From positions 37,775,042 to 37,839,041 of the forward strand of contig OX421966.1 in NCBI GenBank assembly GCA_949128115.1: a stretch of 64,000 bases of DNA, given 5' to 3'. This document shows, piece after piece, positions 11,476-23,040 of this stretch; within the stretch, counting starts at the first letter, position 1; every line of letters starts with the position of its first letter. The position numbers were made by a program, and so were the translations under genes. Under the pieces are notes generated by a model. That model worked only from the letters and a program-made list of their open reading frames with translations. It was not told the DNA's origin and did not search any database. The stretch comes from Anaspis maculata. Lineage: Eukaryota; Arthropoda; Insecta; Coleoptera; Scraptiidae.

Positions 11476-13282
11476 AGTGTAGTACTGCATCAAAAGCGAG
11501 TCATCCTGGCCAAAACACGGGTGGCAGGTTCTCTTGGAGGGCAACAGTTAGGAGAAATTTTGAAGATTTATAACGTCCGACTTGATTAAGGTGAAGAACT
11601 GCAACTGCAGACTTAATTTGACTCCTTAGTTGTGTTGCTCCCAGCCAAATTTGGTTCCAATCCATGCGATAGATTTTGAATAATTGGATGCCAAAGTTTT
11701 GAAATTTGACATTTTTTATTATTTGACAAATGCCAGATAGGGCAATACTTCCAAATGTTCTGAAATTCTGAATAGTTTTTCAAGAAAAATCAAATGACAT
11801 ATTGCAAGTCAAGTTCCATGAGATATAGCTTCTGATGTATTTGTTGATCGTGACGCTTCTGTTTGACAGATGACGGCCAAAAACTAATCGGCTCATTCTA
11901 CAGAAAAACCATTTACGTATACCGAATTTCGAGTCGATCGGATCAACAGTTCGGCACCGTAATCATGGAAGATCAAAGACATCCAGACACACAGCCAGAC
12001 AAACATCATTCTGGAAATGGTCTCAATCGTCTTGGGAGACCTCAAAATGGATATTCCTTCGAAATCCCAGAACATTTTTTCTGCACGATTAAAGAACTTT
12101 CCTTTCCATGTTGGTGGGGAGCCGGAAAAGTGAAAACCCTAATACCCTTCTTTCAGGTTGTCAGGTTTAGCTGCCGGACTAACCCGAAGGAACGCTTCGA
12201 TCAAAATCATAACTTACGTCACTGGATACCGCCGGTAGAGTATTGTTTCGCACACAACAATTTTTTTTGACGATGCAACCAGTTTCATTGGAATAAATAA
12301 ATTAACTTCATTCAAATTTCAATATTTTGCTGAAATTGACGTCTACGTCTACTTGAATTCGTGAATCCATAGCCGTAAGTAAATACTACGCACTCAATAT
12401 TCATTATTTATAAAATTTGATTGCTCGTTGATTTTCCACTGTTTGTTGAACTTTCAATACAAGAGATTCAGGCCGTGATGAATTTTTGCCGTTGCCTGAA
12501 AAGTAGGTGATATTTTGTTGTTTTGATTGTCTGCCGTAAAAATCCTGCAACGGTCAACATTGATTGGCACGGGTGAGCTGTTCGCCCGCCGCACCGTCGC
12601 GTCGAGCTGATTTTTCAGTTTACCGTCGGCTCTGAACCAACAGTGCATCGATTTTTCGCGCTTCCACGGTGCGATTTCAAGTTGAAAAAGAACAAAAAGA
12701 TTCGGTATCAGCACCAACACCGCGGAAGAAACACCCGATTCGGAAGTTTCACGCATCAATGCATAGGCAAACAAATACAGGGTGTCGCTCTATTTCTAAG
12801 AGCGCGGAATGATGCACATCATTCAGCGATATTTCAAAAGGAAATAGAGCAATATCACTTGATATTCCTACAGTATAGAATCTTCGTGGTATGTGAATAT
12901 CCTTTAGGCCGGTTGATTTTTTCTTCTGTTATCAAAAAAGTACCTCAGTCTTCATTTTGCTTCGTGCATGATGTCCCTGATTGTGTAACAGTACCTATAT
13001 CCCAACCAAAAATTATTATTTCTTTTGTGGCATGAGCTGGAGCCCCGTCCCCGAAGCTTTTTTTCGGGAGCATGGTTTCAGGTCTCTCTGGTTACATTAA
13101 TTCACAAAGAACATGAGAATGTGATCTGCGGAAAATCCACATTTCTTCATCGAAGCACCACTCCATCCTCAAAAAGTTGGGGTCTGACTTGGTCTAAGCC
13201 GAAGGCGATTGATAGGTCCCATTTTCTTCGACGGAGCACCATCTTCTCTGGAAATGCTTCTTGAAGATTCTTTCTTTTGTAC
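11476..13282. other. No gene recognised
   Basis: Frames at 11863-12270, 12454-12774 and 12643-13035 lack domains and overlap antisense frames. An ACAGGGTGTC motif at 12778 matches the ends of several repeats in the window and may mark an old element end. Confidence 0.45.
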
Positions 13283-13570
13283 GCTATATACCGGGTGATC
13301 ATTTGAAAACTATCCACCTGCAATAACTCCCGATTCCTAGTGAAAATGTCATCGAGCAAAAACAGGTCGATTTTTATATCGAGGGGGACATCTAAAACAT
13401 ACATTAGCGATTTTCTATCTTTAGCCCCCTGGCCCCCACCTACCCCAACTTTGAAATTTCGAATGACACTACCTATTTTGCGATACATCAAATTCAACAG
13501 AATCAAATTCTCTTTCGGAAAAAATATTTCTAAAATGTTTAACCCCACCCCTCTTCCCCCCTAAATTCTC
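13283..13570 (+). repeat. Dispersed repeat R, copy 1
   Basis: The block starts near ACCGGGTGATCA and contains CCGATTCCTAGTGA, then CATCGAGCAAAAACAGG, CCCCCACC(C)ACCCCAACTT(T/C)GAAATTTC and a CTACCTA(T/C)TTTG segment. The same order recurs at 63007-63875, where it is split by two MITEs. It has no coding content. Confidence 0.75.
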
Positions 13571-13777
13571 TGAGTGTCCAATTAAATATTCTTGACCTCT
13601 CAATTCTCTTCAATGCAGTCAACGTCATCCTGAACAGCATCGAGAGAGAAAATTTTCTATGGAAAAAGTGCCACCCAAATTCACCCCTTTGCTTCCCCCT
13701 CCTCACCTTAAAAATCTAAAATGACTAACAATACTAACAATACTAAACTAACAATAAAAATATTAATATTTTATAGC

Positions 13778-14128
13778 TTTTTCTCTAGGCTTTCCATTGC
13801 TGTGTCGCCGATGTCTGTACCTGGCCCAGTAAGCCATGCAGATATTCTGCCTCACAGTCCAGCAAAACACAATAATCAGAATCATGACGTCACCGATCAC
13901 ACACTTGTTGACTGAAACTAGTCGATACTATGGCTTTTTTACCTACCATACCATTTTTATTCACCATAGCAATGGATACTGGCTGATGTTAAAATCAACA
14001 AGTGTGTGGTCGGTGAAGTCATGATTCTGATTATTGTGTTTTGCTGGACTGTGAAGCAGAGTATCTGGCTTACTGGGCCAAATACAGACATCGGCGACAC
14101 ATCAATGGAAAGCCTAGAGAAAGAGGAT
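13778..14128. repeat. Foldback element, about 350 bp
   Basis: TTTCTCTAGGCTTTCCATTG near 13780 is mirrored by CAATGGAAAGCCTAGAGAAA near 14104. ATAATCAGAATCATGACGTC near 13871 is mirrored by GAAGTCATGATTCTGATTAT near 14014. The arms are about 135 bp and the loop about 87 bp. It abuts the PLE palindrome that follows. No coding sequence is present. Confidence 0.9.
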
Positions 14129-14191
14129 TTTTTTTCATCTAGAGTATTTTAAATGATTGAACTGCACGCAGTCTTCCTTCAAAATGTTATT

Positions 14192-14247
14192 TATTTTATT
14201 CTGACCGGTTTCGAAGGTCTCTGGCCCTTCTTCGTCAGAGTATAAAG
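14192..14247 (-). ncRNA. Hammerhead-ribozyme-like motif, minus copy
   Basis: This mirrors the motif at 15265-15320, with CTGACGA, a GAAGG/CCTTC helix and GAAACCGGTC in the same order on the minus strand. See that entry for the pairing scheme. Confidence 0.5.
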
Positions 14248-14486
14248 CTATAAGATAAAATACATAAAGCAAGTACATAAAAGGAGAACGATAACATACC
14301 AAAAATGTATAAAAGGATGGTATAAATAAAGTTTGTGTGAAAGGTTTCAAATTCTTGAGATGTCAATAAAACAGTTATGATGTTGTCATGGAAGGAAGGA
14401 CAAAAGAACTTGATGGAAATGTATGAAATAATAGAGCTAATAATAATGGTACAAGGTGGGTGAAAAATTAATGAAAGGATGGTTGA

Positions 14487-14731
14487 TTAGAGAGGAAAAA
14501 GGTTATTCAAATCAAAGGCGTTGTAAAAGTGTTTAAAAGGGAAATCTATACAATCATTTAGGCAATTTTGAGCAGAATTACTAGTTGCTTTACAAATTTC
14601 AAGAACCTCTAAACTATCTAAAAGCCTTCCTTTCTTACAAACATGTAAAATTTCAAAATTAGTTTCTAAAATGAAGTCATGATTCTCTGAGATGATATGA
14701 TTGGCGAAAGATGAAGGTGTGTCAATTGAAA
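14487..14731 (-). pseudogene. PLE GIY-YIG endonuclease C-terminus, minus copy
   Basis: On the minus strand the frame reads SSFANHIISENHDFILETNF, then FEILHVCKKGRLLDSLEVLE and continues to a stop at 14487-14489. This is the C-terminal part of a PLE endonuclease, with the usual FA.H.....H and (F)EILH.CKKG(R)..D.LE..EI pattern. The N-terminal GIY-YIG core is missing because the copy is 5'-truncated at the palindrome centre, so it cannot encode an active enzyme. It is almost identical to the plus-strand copy. Confidence 0.7.
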
Positions 14732-14781
14732 GGGTAACTACTAAGTACTAAGTACTAAGTAAAGGGTACTTACTAAGGCCT

Positions 14782-15025
14782 TTCAATTGACACACCTTCA
14801 TCTTTCGCCAATCATATCATCTCAGAGAATCATGACTTCATTTTAGAAACTAATTTTGAAATTTTACATGTTTGTAAGAAAGGAAGGCTTTTAGATAGTT
14901 TAGAGGTTCTTGAAATTTGTAAAGCAACTAGTAATTCTGCTCAAAATTGCCTAAATGATTGTATAGATTTCCCTTTTAAACACTTTTACAACGCCTTTGA
15001 TTTGAATAACCTTTTTCCTCTCTAA
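14782..15025 (+). pseudogene. PLE GIY-YIG endonuclease C-terminus, plus copy
   Basis: The frame begins inside the protein near 14782 and ends at the stop TAA 15023-15025. It contains SSFANHIISENHDF, FEILHVCKKGRLLDSLEVLE and a terminal segment ending NLFPL. These match the C-terminal side of PLE endonucleases, which nick target DNA. The GIY-YIG catalytic start is absent because of 5' truncation. There is no start codon of its own. The neighbouring hammerhead-like motif downstream supports the PLE call. Confidence 0.7.
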
Positions 15026-15264
15026 TCAACCATCCTTTCATTAATTTTTCACCCACCTTGTACCATTATTATTAGCTCTATTATTTCATACATTTCCATC
15101 AAGTTCTTTTGTCCTTCCTTCCATGACAACATCATAACTGTTTTATTGACATCTCAAGAATTTGAAACCTTTTACACAAACTTTATTTATACCATCCTTT
15201 TATACATTTTTGGTATGTTATCGTTCTCCTTTTATGTACTTGCTTTATGTATTTTATCTTATAG

Positions 15265-15320
15265 CTTTATACTCTGACGAAGAAGGGCCAGAGACCTTCG
15301 AAACCGGTCAGAATAAAATA
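15265..15320 (+). ncRNA. Hammerhead-ribozyme-like motif in PLE 3' region
   Basis: CTGACGA (15274-15280) fits the CUGANGA core. GAAGG (15282-15286) can pair with CCTTC (15295-15299) as stem II. GAA plus ACCGGT then C (15300-15309) fits GAA, a short palindromic stem III and a cleavage-site C. CTTTATACT upstream can pair with AGAATAAAA downstream as stem I with a mismatch. One extra A sits between the core and stem II. Hammerheads with very short stem III are an established feature of PLEs and often act as dimers. Activity here is uncertain. Confidence 0.55.
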
Positions 15321-15362
15321 AATAACATTTTGAAGGAAGACTGCGTGCAGTTCAATCATTTA

Positions 15363-15681
15363 TAATCCATATATCCTTCTGTGAGATGGCGGATCCTTTC
15401 CTGAAATTAGAGTATTTTGTTTAATCGATCATGAATTTTCGCATTCTTGCGACTCGCCCGATTCAAATTGCATTTTCTTGGAAACTAGAGCACCCACAAG
15501 CATCGGCGCCTCCTCAAAAGGAAGCTAAAAGGTCAGGCTTCCCCCCAATTGCAAAACAATTTTTGTTGCCTTGATATTTCCTGAGAAAATCGCGCTGGGT
15601 TGTTTCAACTGGGACACCTGTAGATATACACTATTATTATCGTGCTGATAAAATGACGCCATCATCCGATTTATATTTTTC
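15363..15681. other. No gene recognised
   Basis: About 320 bp without a supported feature. Confidence 0.5.
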
Positions 15682-16140
15682 AAAGCCGCACCCACATAGG
15701 ATTAGTGCAGTTGGACTACAGGGGGACTGAGTAGGTAATAAACCAATCTTACCACGAGCGTTCACATAGAATTAGTGCAGAACTAGCAACTTGACACGTC
15801 AGCTGCCGACCTGACGCAATAACCGTCAAACGGCTCTTTCTTGTAACGTCCAAAATTTGGCATTCGCATCTTACAGTAACAGATTTGCATTATCAGTCAA
15901 GTCATCACGCCGCAATAATAGCTTAGCAACGGAATCGTGAATTGTGATTGGCGATGGCAAGAAAATTGGCAAGGGCAGTGCAGAATGCCAGAAAACATCA
16001 AACTTCTGCCATCCCAACTGCACTCCCACTGCCACTCGTTTCTTACCGTGAGTCTATGTGAACGCTCAATGCAAAAACCTATAGTTTAGCTTTTTTACCA
16101 TACCGTTGCCACTGCACTAATCCTATGTGGATGCGGCTTT
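15682..16140. mobile_element. TIR element (MITE), 459 bp
   Basis: The left end AAAGCCGCACCCACATAGGA is mirrored by the right end TCCTATGTGGATGCGGCTTT. The next bases ATTAGTGCAG are mirrored by CTGCACTAA. A second inverted pair inside (GAGCGTTCACATAGA near 15757 and TCTATGTGAACGCTC near 16052) suggests duplicated subterminal repeats. No transposase is present. The target duplication is unclear. Confidence 0.85.
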
Positions 16141-17689
16141 AGTTACTACACGCACTTAACCTGCTTTTATTTGCTATTGTCGAGTAACTATGGCTACCAT
16201 ACACTGAAAAGCTCTGGAGTCCCTTTTATGTGTTTGCTGATACTGGAACTCACAAGGAGTAGACCTACAAGTTTCCAACACGTGCGCCTTGTCTTCAATA
16301 TTCACCGACAATGACTCGTACTCGTTCTGCTTTAATTGGTAGCGGTTTCGATTTCTCTTTCTTCACCTACCTTTCACAGCGAGTTGTTGGATATATAATT
16401 TGTGCAGTTATTAGCTTGACTTGGCAAAGGCGTAGCACCTGAACTGGTGGTATGGTATGACGACTTGTATGACGGCAGCTCTGTTGCATTATAGTATAGG
16501 TACCTAGTGCTTTCAGATTTTGTCAATTTGGCTCTGATTCATTGTTTATGTTTCCATGTTGGCGTTTTATTTATTCTACATTGTAAGTACCTATTGGAAA
16601 TTAAACTGTGAAAATGGGGTTGTAACCAAAGCCACGGTGATAATAGACAGGCAAACATGAATTAATGCTCCTCAAGTTCTTTATCAAACAATGGAGATGT
16701 CACCAAACGAGTCTCTAAAATTCGTCCTAAAAGTGTATCGACGCTGCCGACAAATAAAAAACACCCCTTCTAACTCTAATCCACTATGAGACGATATTAT
16801 CTGCATGATGGAATTGATTAAATGGTTGTTTTGAATGTCAAGCTTCATAGATCATTAAAACAGATACCTATGCGGTGAGTAGAAGGTACATGACGGAGAC
16901 CACTACTTGAACATTGTTCATTTGATGAAGTGAAAGCACATATTTGTGTTCAGTGGGATTTGCTCGGATGGAACACACGAAAGGCGACTGGCCGAGACCT
17001 GTTTATACTCCGCCAGTCCTTACCACCCCCAACATGTTAGCTATTAAGTTAAGTGAATCGAAGCAAGTGCTCGTTGTTTACGGACTGCAACAATACATCG
17101 GACTGACAAATGAATAATGGACACCAGTATGTCTTCGCTTCGGTATACCGAGCTTCTTCGTCAATTTGCGGAAAATGGCTAACCACGATAGTAATAATAG
17201 GTAGGTGGTATCGTGCAGCGTATTAGGAAACACAGTACCTACTTGATTTGAATTTTTATACGTCGTTGAAAGAATAATACTGAAAGCTATTGTTGGTGGG
17301 TAGGCAATAATTGCGAATAAACCAACAAGTGATAGAGCTTGAGTGAATTTGACCACTATGACCTATCCCCACTTCTCTGTGATGCAGGTAAGTATGGGAC
17401 AATGGTATGGGTTATGGTACTTGCAACGTATGGTGTAGCGTGAAAGTTGTATATATATTGAGTTTGCGTATACACGTACGTACGACGTAACGTAACTTTC
17501 AACGTGAGAATTGGCGAGGTTGTTATCTGCAATTTATTAGTTACATGAGAGTTTTCACAATCTACGTTGCGTTACGTCGTGCGTTCAATGAAATCGCAAA
17601 TTCTCTTATGTTGGTAGCGCAAAAGTTTGCAGTGTTTAGATTAGACGGCAGCTAATCTAAACATAGGATTGAGAAGAGTCCTCTGTACG
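16141..17689. other. No gene recognised; one small hairpin
   Basis: About 1.5 kb without a supported gene. A small inverted pair at about 17480-17590 (CGTACGACGTAACGTAAC versus GTTGCGTTACGTCGTGCG) may be a short hairpin element. A 92-codon minus frame at 17078-17356 begins MVKFTQALSLVGLFAIIAYP, a hydrophobic start resembling a signal peptide, but nothing else supports it as a gene. Confidence 0.45.
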
Positions 17690-17772
17690 CTCAGAGCGGC
17701 TCCGACTAAAAGGCCTCTGAATCGAATCCGGCGATCTCTTTCAAATGATATTCAGAGATTTCACTTCATATA

Positions 17773-18357
17773 ACGTATGGTCCGAAAGTTTTGGGGAATC
17801 GTTCAAAGCTAATAATTTTTTATAAATAGTCTTTATTTTTTAACTTGATATTGCAAAAATTAACATCATATATGTATAACAATAACAAATTCATATTTAA
17901 CATATTTATAATGGACCATTATTTTCGATGGATCTCAATTTTCTTATGCCATGTTCCATAATTCTCTGTATCAATTTCTCCAATGCGAAATTCTCTAATG
18001 TTATTGAAAAATGCGACGCCGTGATTGGTCTTAATTTGCAGATTCCCATCCCTGGTCGTATACTATTCTGCTCAATCTTCACCAAAGATCTTATATTGGT
18101 CGAGCTTGCGGTACACTGGGAGGCAGGAGCTTGGAGAAATTGATCTTGCTGTTGTCCAGAGAATGATCGAACATGGCAGAAGAAAACTGAGAGCCATCAA
18201 TGATAGTGGCCCATCTTCAATATGTTGAATATGAATTTGGTATTGTTATAGATGATGTTATTTTTTGCAATATTAGGTAGGTTACAAAATTGAAACTATT
18301 CAAAAAAAGTTATTAGCTTTTGCAAAATTTCCCAAAACTTTCGGACAGACCATACGT
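17773..18357. mobile_element. Tc1/mariner-like non-autonomous element with TA duplication
   Basis: The left end ACGTATGGTCCGAAAGTTTT is mirrored by the right end AAAACTTTCGG..GACCATACGT. TA dinucleotides flank it at 17771-17772 and 18358-18359. TA target duplication with short inverted ends is the hallmark of Tc1/mariner transposons. The interior has a 71-codon frame with no transposase motif, so the copy is a MITE or a badly decayed element. Confidence 0.8.
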
Positions 18358-18550
18358 TACTCATATAAACAGGTGACAGGAAAAAAATACTAGATGGTAG
18401 GAGATAGCCGATCTCAGATAGCCGAAGATCATCAAATTTCACGCGCGCCATCCTAGAGCTTCGACTTGACACGAAAAAAAAACTTTTTTCAGGGTAAATT
18501 CTCTGCGCATAGGTACAGTATTATTCTGCACGATAGGTCCAGGTGATTTT

Positions 18551-18884
18551 TCAACAGTAATATCACAAGTGCTTAGATTTTCACGATAATTTTGGTCAGG
18601 CGATCGCGAGTGCTGATTGTAGCGATAAATGCCCGACTCCGTAGGAGGAGGGCATTTATCCAGGGACAATCAGCCCGAGGGAAACGCCTGGCCAAAATTA
18701 TCTGGGAAAATCTAGAGCACGAGTGATATTTTGAAGATTATTACATAAAAGAAGTCCGAAGTGACAGCTGTCAGATTTTGTTGTTTACATGAATTTTATT
18801 CCGTTGCTATTGACAGTGGGATTTAGATAAGTGAATATTATCCTTGTAGGTCTAATAATCAAGGGCGTTGTATGTAATAATCAA
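18551..18884 (+). mobile_element. MITE family M, copy A
   Basis: It starts CAACAGTAATATCACAAGTG and ends TTGTATGTAATAATCAA. Inside, TTTTCACGATAATTTTGG is mirrored by CCAAAATTATCTGGGAAAA, making a hairpin around 18575-18715. Five copies of this family are in the window (also near 25192, 38539, 63071 and 63371). It has no coding capacity. Confidence 0.85.
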
Positions 18885-19244
18885 TGGAAAATTCTCAGCC
18901 AAAGATATGAACCTGCAAATCTTCAAGCATTTTTTCAATAATTTTCACAACCAAATAACTTCGGCTCCAGATGTTTATGGAAATATCACCCGGACCTGTC
19001 GTGCCGAGCACTGTAGAGTTTATCCTGTGAAAATGGAATTTTTCCGTGTCAAATAAACGCCCTGGGATGGCTTGTGTAAAATTGACAATATTTAGCTGTG
19101 ATCGGTTTTCCTCGGATTTTTTCTTTCACCTGTTGATATGGAGATATAAAGTGAAATTGCTAAATGCTAGTTGAAAGAAAATCACCGGCTTCGATATAGA
19201 GGCTTTTTAGTTGGAGCCGCTCTTAGCGTTCATGTAGAACTCTT

Positions 19245-22200
19245 TCAATGCCTAACGAGCCGTTGCAAAAGTTTGTAAACTGCAGACTTCTGTGTAAGCA
19301 GAAGTACAACAACCAATAAGGTACGATACAACCGCCAATCAGCGATGAATGGATGTATGAAGCTTCTTTACCTGTCACAGTGACAGCGAGCGCAAGTTCT
19401 TCGCCATAAGCTCAAAGGGCATACTATAATTTCGACGATATCGTGAACAGAATTTTGAAAAACAGTAACTATGTCTGTCGCTGGCCCTTGCTACTATCAC
19501 TATACCTAAAACAGGAAGTATGTAAGTTGTGAAGTTTTGAAACTTGGACTGATTTTATCCTCTGTGAAAATGTTTGAAAAATTGTTGAACAGGTGAAATT
19601 GATTTGTTTTATAATAATCAGAGTTCCATAATTGAAGTCCAGACGAAGCCCATATTGGCGCCTCCACCACATTTGCCTGCAGCAGATGTCAATGTTCCAC
19701 CATAATGTGTCATGATCTTTGACGCTTGACGGTCCGGGAATCAATTGAAGTATAGCTCCATATACATATTGTTACGAGCGGTGATTCTGGAGAAAACGTG
19801 ATCTTTCTAGACTCTTCCCATTAGGTCGCAGTGTATAAGTGCGAAGCTCTAGTGCATACCAGAACATGCGTGTAGGCTTTGGCCCATGGAACTGAATGGA
19901 GACTTCAACAGTGGGTCAGAAAACATCTGTCCATTTTGGCGAAAATCCACCGACTTCACCGCACGTTGAGATTGCACGCGAAAGGTGTAAGATTATTCGG
20001 AAGTCGCCTAGAAGCCATATGCCGGGTCACTGTGGAATTTACTGGGAGACCCATGAAACATTCGAGAACACTAGTCCGAGGCATATTACAAAGAGCACCG
20101 ATCGTCGGCTTGCGAGCAGTATTGAATGCAAAGTGGTAGCGAGCGGATAGAAGCGAATACCTGCGATTTTCCCAAGCGTAAATAATTATTAGCCTGCATT
20201 TGTTGTGGTACGCAGTAATGAACAGTGTGTGTTTCGAAACGATCGCTTCAATTATGAACAAAAGCGTACGCGAAATACGTAACAATATCTTTATACAAAG
20301 CCGCACACGGCAAAGTATTTTTTGAGCTTTTACCCCTGGACTACACGCACTTTCAGGGTCTGCCGAGATTTCAAGTACTAATTAATGAAGATAAAGGTGC
20401 ATGAATTTGAAAAAAACGAAGTGAAAAATGCGCTGAATATTCCATTTCTGCAAATGGGTACTGGCTTGGCGAACAGAACTCTATCGGGCAACAACCCTTG
20501 TACTGGTTGGCAACATACTCATTTCCCACTTTGGCCGCTTTAAACCTTTTTTAGAGAGGGTTGGATGGCCAAAGTTTGTTTAATTTAGGGGAGCTTCATC
20601 GCAGATAATAACATGAGCATATAGATATTGGGCCGCAGCGGTCTCCTGAGACGTTCCTCCATTGTCGTGAGGAGTGAGAACGAAAGCAGAGGCGGCGAAG
20701 TATATCAAGGGGCTGCTTACAGCCGCTGTATTCTGCCGTGCCTCTTTGTACCTAAAGCCTACACACACACATACGCACATCCGTGACTAAATGCGAAATC
20801 TATCTCGATTCACTTTGCTGAAATGCGAAACTTTCTGGGAGAGGGTGCTGATTAAGAAGGGTTTTCACCAGTTGTTGTCGCTTTACGCACGGTATAAAAA
20901 GAGAATTTTTCTTTCAAGTAGCGGCTGGGTTGTCTTGAATAATACAACGGAAACAAACACTACAAACTACAACAAACTTCTCGCGTGAATGCAGCATCTC
21001 CCCCAACCCCAATTGCAATATTCACCCTCTTCCAACTGTTAATTTCTGGTGCTAAATGACTTTGTGTGGGGATATAACTTTATTCTTGGGCACTTCAGCC
21101 GGCAGGTTCTAAGGGAGACCGGAGGGTCCGAACCGAAATTAAGACATTTAACAGGTCCAGTGAGTTTTATTAACACCAAGGGTATGCGGGGAGACTTTTC
21201 TTGTCTGTTGTTCGTCGAAAGACATTTTTACGCGTTCTGCTTGGGAAAAAGAACTGTTATTATTGAGCATATATACGTAAAGCGGCGGTGCAATTTCCTG
21301 TGAGAGGAAATATTGAAAGGGCGAGACCCCAATAATTCGTAACCTGTCACGAAAATACCAGATTACTTCTTTTGGGGCGCTATAACTCAGCACACCCCTC
21401 GTTTGGGCATCACCTTCGATGAGTCATTTATAGGTAATATGGGAGGAGGGCGGGCGCGCACCCACCATACACCCAGACATAACGCAGGATAACAAATATA
21501 TTTAACTGTGCGAACTGAGGGGCCCGGTTGGAATTACTGTCATCTTTCCTTGTCGAAACACAAAAGGTATATAAAGTGAGAGTTATGGCATCAATTAGTT
21601 GTTATTAGTGAAACGGATATTTTTTTGGAGGGTTCATTATTCCTGGTGACGAAAATGATGGAAAGGTGGAAAAAGTATGCAGCGGTATTCAAAAATTGCT
21701 GAAATGGCCTCCCAAAACATTGTGTGGGAGTTGTAGAATAGTTATTTATGTAGTAAAGGCGTGAAGTGACTAGTTTTGGCCCGGAGGAATGTAAGTTGTA
21801 CCCGAGCGTCCCGAGCATGGCAAAAGCACATTCAAGCCGAGAGCTGAAAACATGCTTCAAGCGATTCAAGGCTTTTCTAACTTTGTGTACCTGCGTACAA
21901 TTTTATTTTTCGTGCTGCCATAACCGAAAATGACAATATACGCGCGGTGTCCTGCACTGTAATATTCAGAAAAAGATCTAGAGCGGCAAAGTAAAAAGTA
22001 CACGTAAAAAATAAACTAACCTTGCAAAACCATGCAGAATTCAAGAGAGACCACGGTTCCAATGTTATAGCTTGAAATTTTCGGTTTAAATCAGTTGAAA
22101 TCATACATAATCATTTTCAAAATTGATATTTTGGGGTCATTTTTCCAATAGCTGTTGGTACAATTGTAGAATGATTTTTGACGTTTTGTGGCGCCAAGGT

Positions 22201-22867
22201 TTAAAAGTGATTGATGTATGCCATTTTCTGTGTTTCGTCGTCACACAAGACACTAGAGCTCAGTGATTTCGGGATTATTGGGGAATGGCCCTTCTTTTGG
22301 GGAGGGGAAGGGTGGTTTTAAGCAAGAAAATTCAAACATAGGACGCAATTTTTCAAATCGACATTCGACACACAAAAATCTGCATCTAGTAGGTATATGC
22401 CTCGTGCCTTGGTGATGAATGGCAGAAGTACCAACTTGAAATTTATTTAAATGATCATTGCGATATGATCTTATTTATTTGTAATAAAATAAATAATATT
22501 TTTCGTAATCGTTTCATGGATACATAACGCGCAAAGTATTACATAATCAAAAATATAAGTTTTGCAGATTATGTATCTAGCTTGACATTTGTCAAAGAAG
22601 TGTCAAAAAGTACAAGAAATTCGAGTTTTCTCTCAATTAAGGCAACGATTACGGAAAACGTTGTTCGACACACGAGCGCTGAGCTTTTCAGCCCCTCAGC
22701 CTTTTTTGCAGCATTCGGCTACGTCTCATGATGGCAAACAAAGCTTTGGGCCTGGAAACGCGCTCCTGTATCAAAAAATACTATTTCGTAACGATGCTTT
22801 TATTTAATGTCCCAGGATATAACTATATTTGTAGTCAGGATAAAAAACGCAATCGATCTCCATGGTA
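19245..22867. other. 3.6 kb with no gene recognised
   Basis: Several frames of 65-116 codons occur on both strands without domains. A CA-rich tract lies near 20760-20780. No inverted repeat or tandem array was seen. This may be unique host sequence, intronic or intergenic. Confidence 0.4.
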
Positions 22868-23040
22868 AAATACAGGGTGTACAATTTGAAAAAATTGTTA
22901 CGATGTTGCACCCTGTGAGCGATGCACTATTAAAAATTTCCGTGGACAGATTCGAAACCTGCGTAAAAAGTCATGTAAGAGTGAGAATCGTTTTCCAGTT
23001 TTAAAATTATGTCTAAGGGGAAGTCTCCAGGAGGAGATGA
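22868..23040 (+). repeat. Dispersed repeat D, copy 1
   Basis: The block opens AATACAGGGTGTACAATTTG and contains CACCCTGTGAGCGATGCA, then GACAGATTCGAAACCTGCG and GAGAATCGTTTTCCAG, ending near GGGGAAGTCTCC. A reverse copy is at 28766-28890 and a diverged plus copy at 29660-29815. It is not coding. Confidence 0.65.

Larger units (their letters stand above)
14149..15362. mobile_element. Inverted pair of Penelope-like element 3' ends (PLE family A)
   Basis: Two nearly identical segments face away from each other: 14149 to about 14733 on the minus strand and about 14779-15362 on the plus strand, around a short spacer rich in CTAAGTA. Each carries the end of a GIY-YIG endonuclease frame, a 3' untranslated part and a hammerhead-like motif near its outer end. 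Both copies are truncated at the 5' side. PLEs are retroelements with an N-terminal reverse transcriptase and a C-terminal GIY-YIG endonuclease. The arms differ by only a few bases, so the pair is young or was formed in one event. Confidence 0.8.
17690..19240. mobile_element. TIR element interrupted by two nested insertions
   Basis: ACGCTCAGAGCGGCTCCGAC near 17692 is mirrored near 19210-19235 by GTTGGAGCCGCTCTTAGCGT, and the match continues through TCGAATCCGGCGAT versus ATCACCGGCTTCGA. The left arm is cut by the Tc1/mariner-like MITE at 17773-18357. After removing it, the arm continues with TCATATAAACAGGTGA, matching TCACCTGTTGATAT near 19128. The interior holds MITE M copy A. Total arm length is about 110-130 bp. 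No transposase is seen. Confidence 0.75.

Noticed and set aside
14135..15365. Mirrored 67-71-codon frames (MKPFTQTLFIP...)
   Set aside because: They translate the PLE 3' untranslated region and hammerhead-like motif, not a protein gene.
17078..17356. Minus frame with signal-peptide-like start
   Set aside because: Only the first 25 residues look structured; there is no splice donor or domain afterwards.
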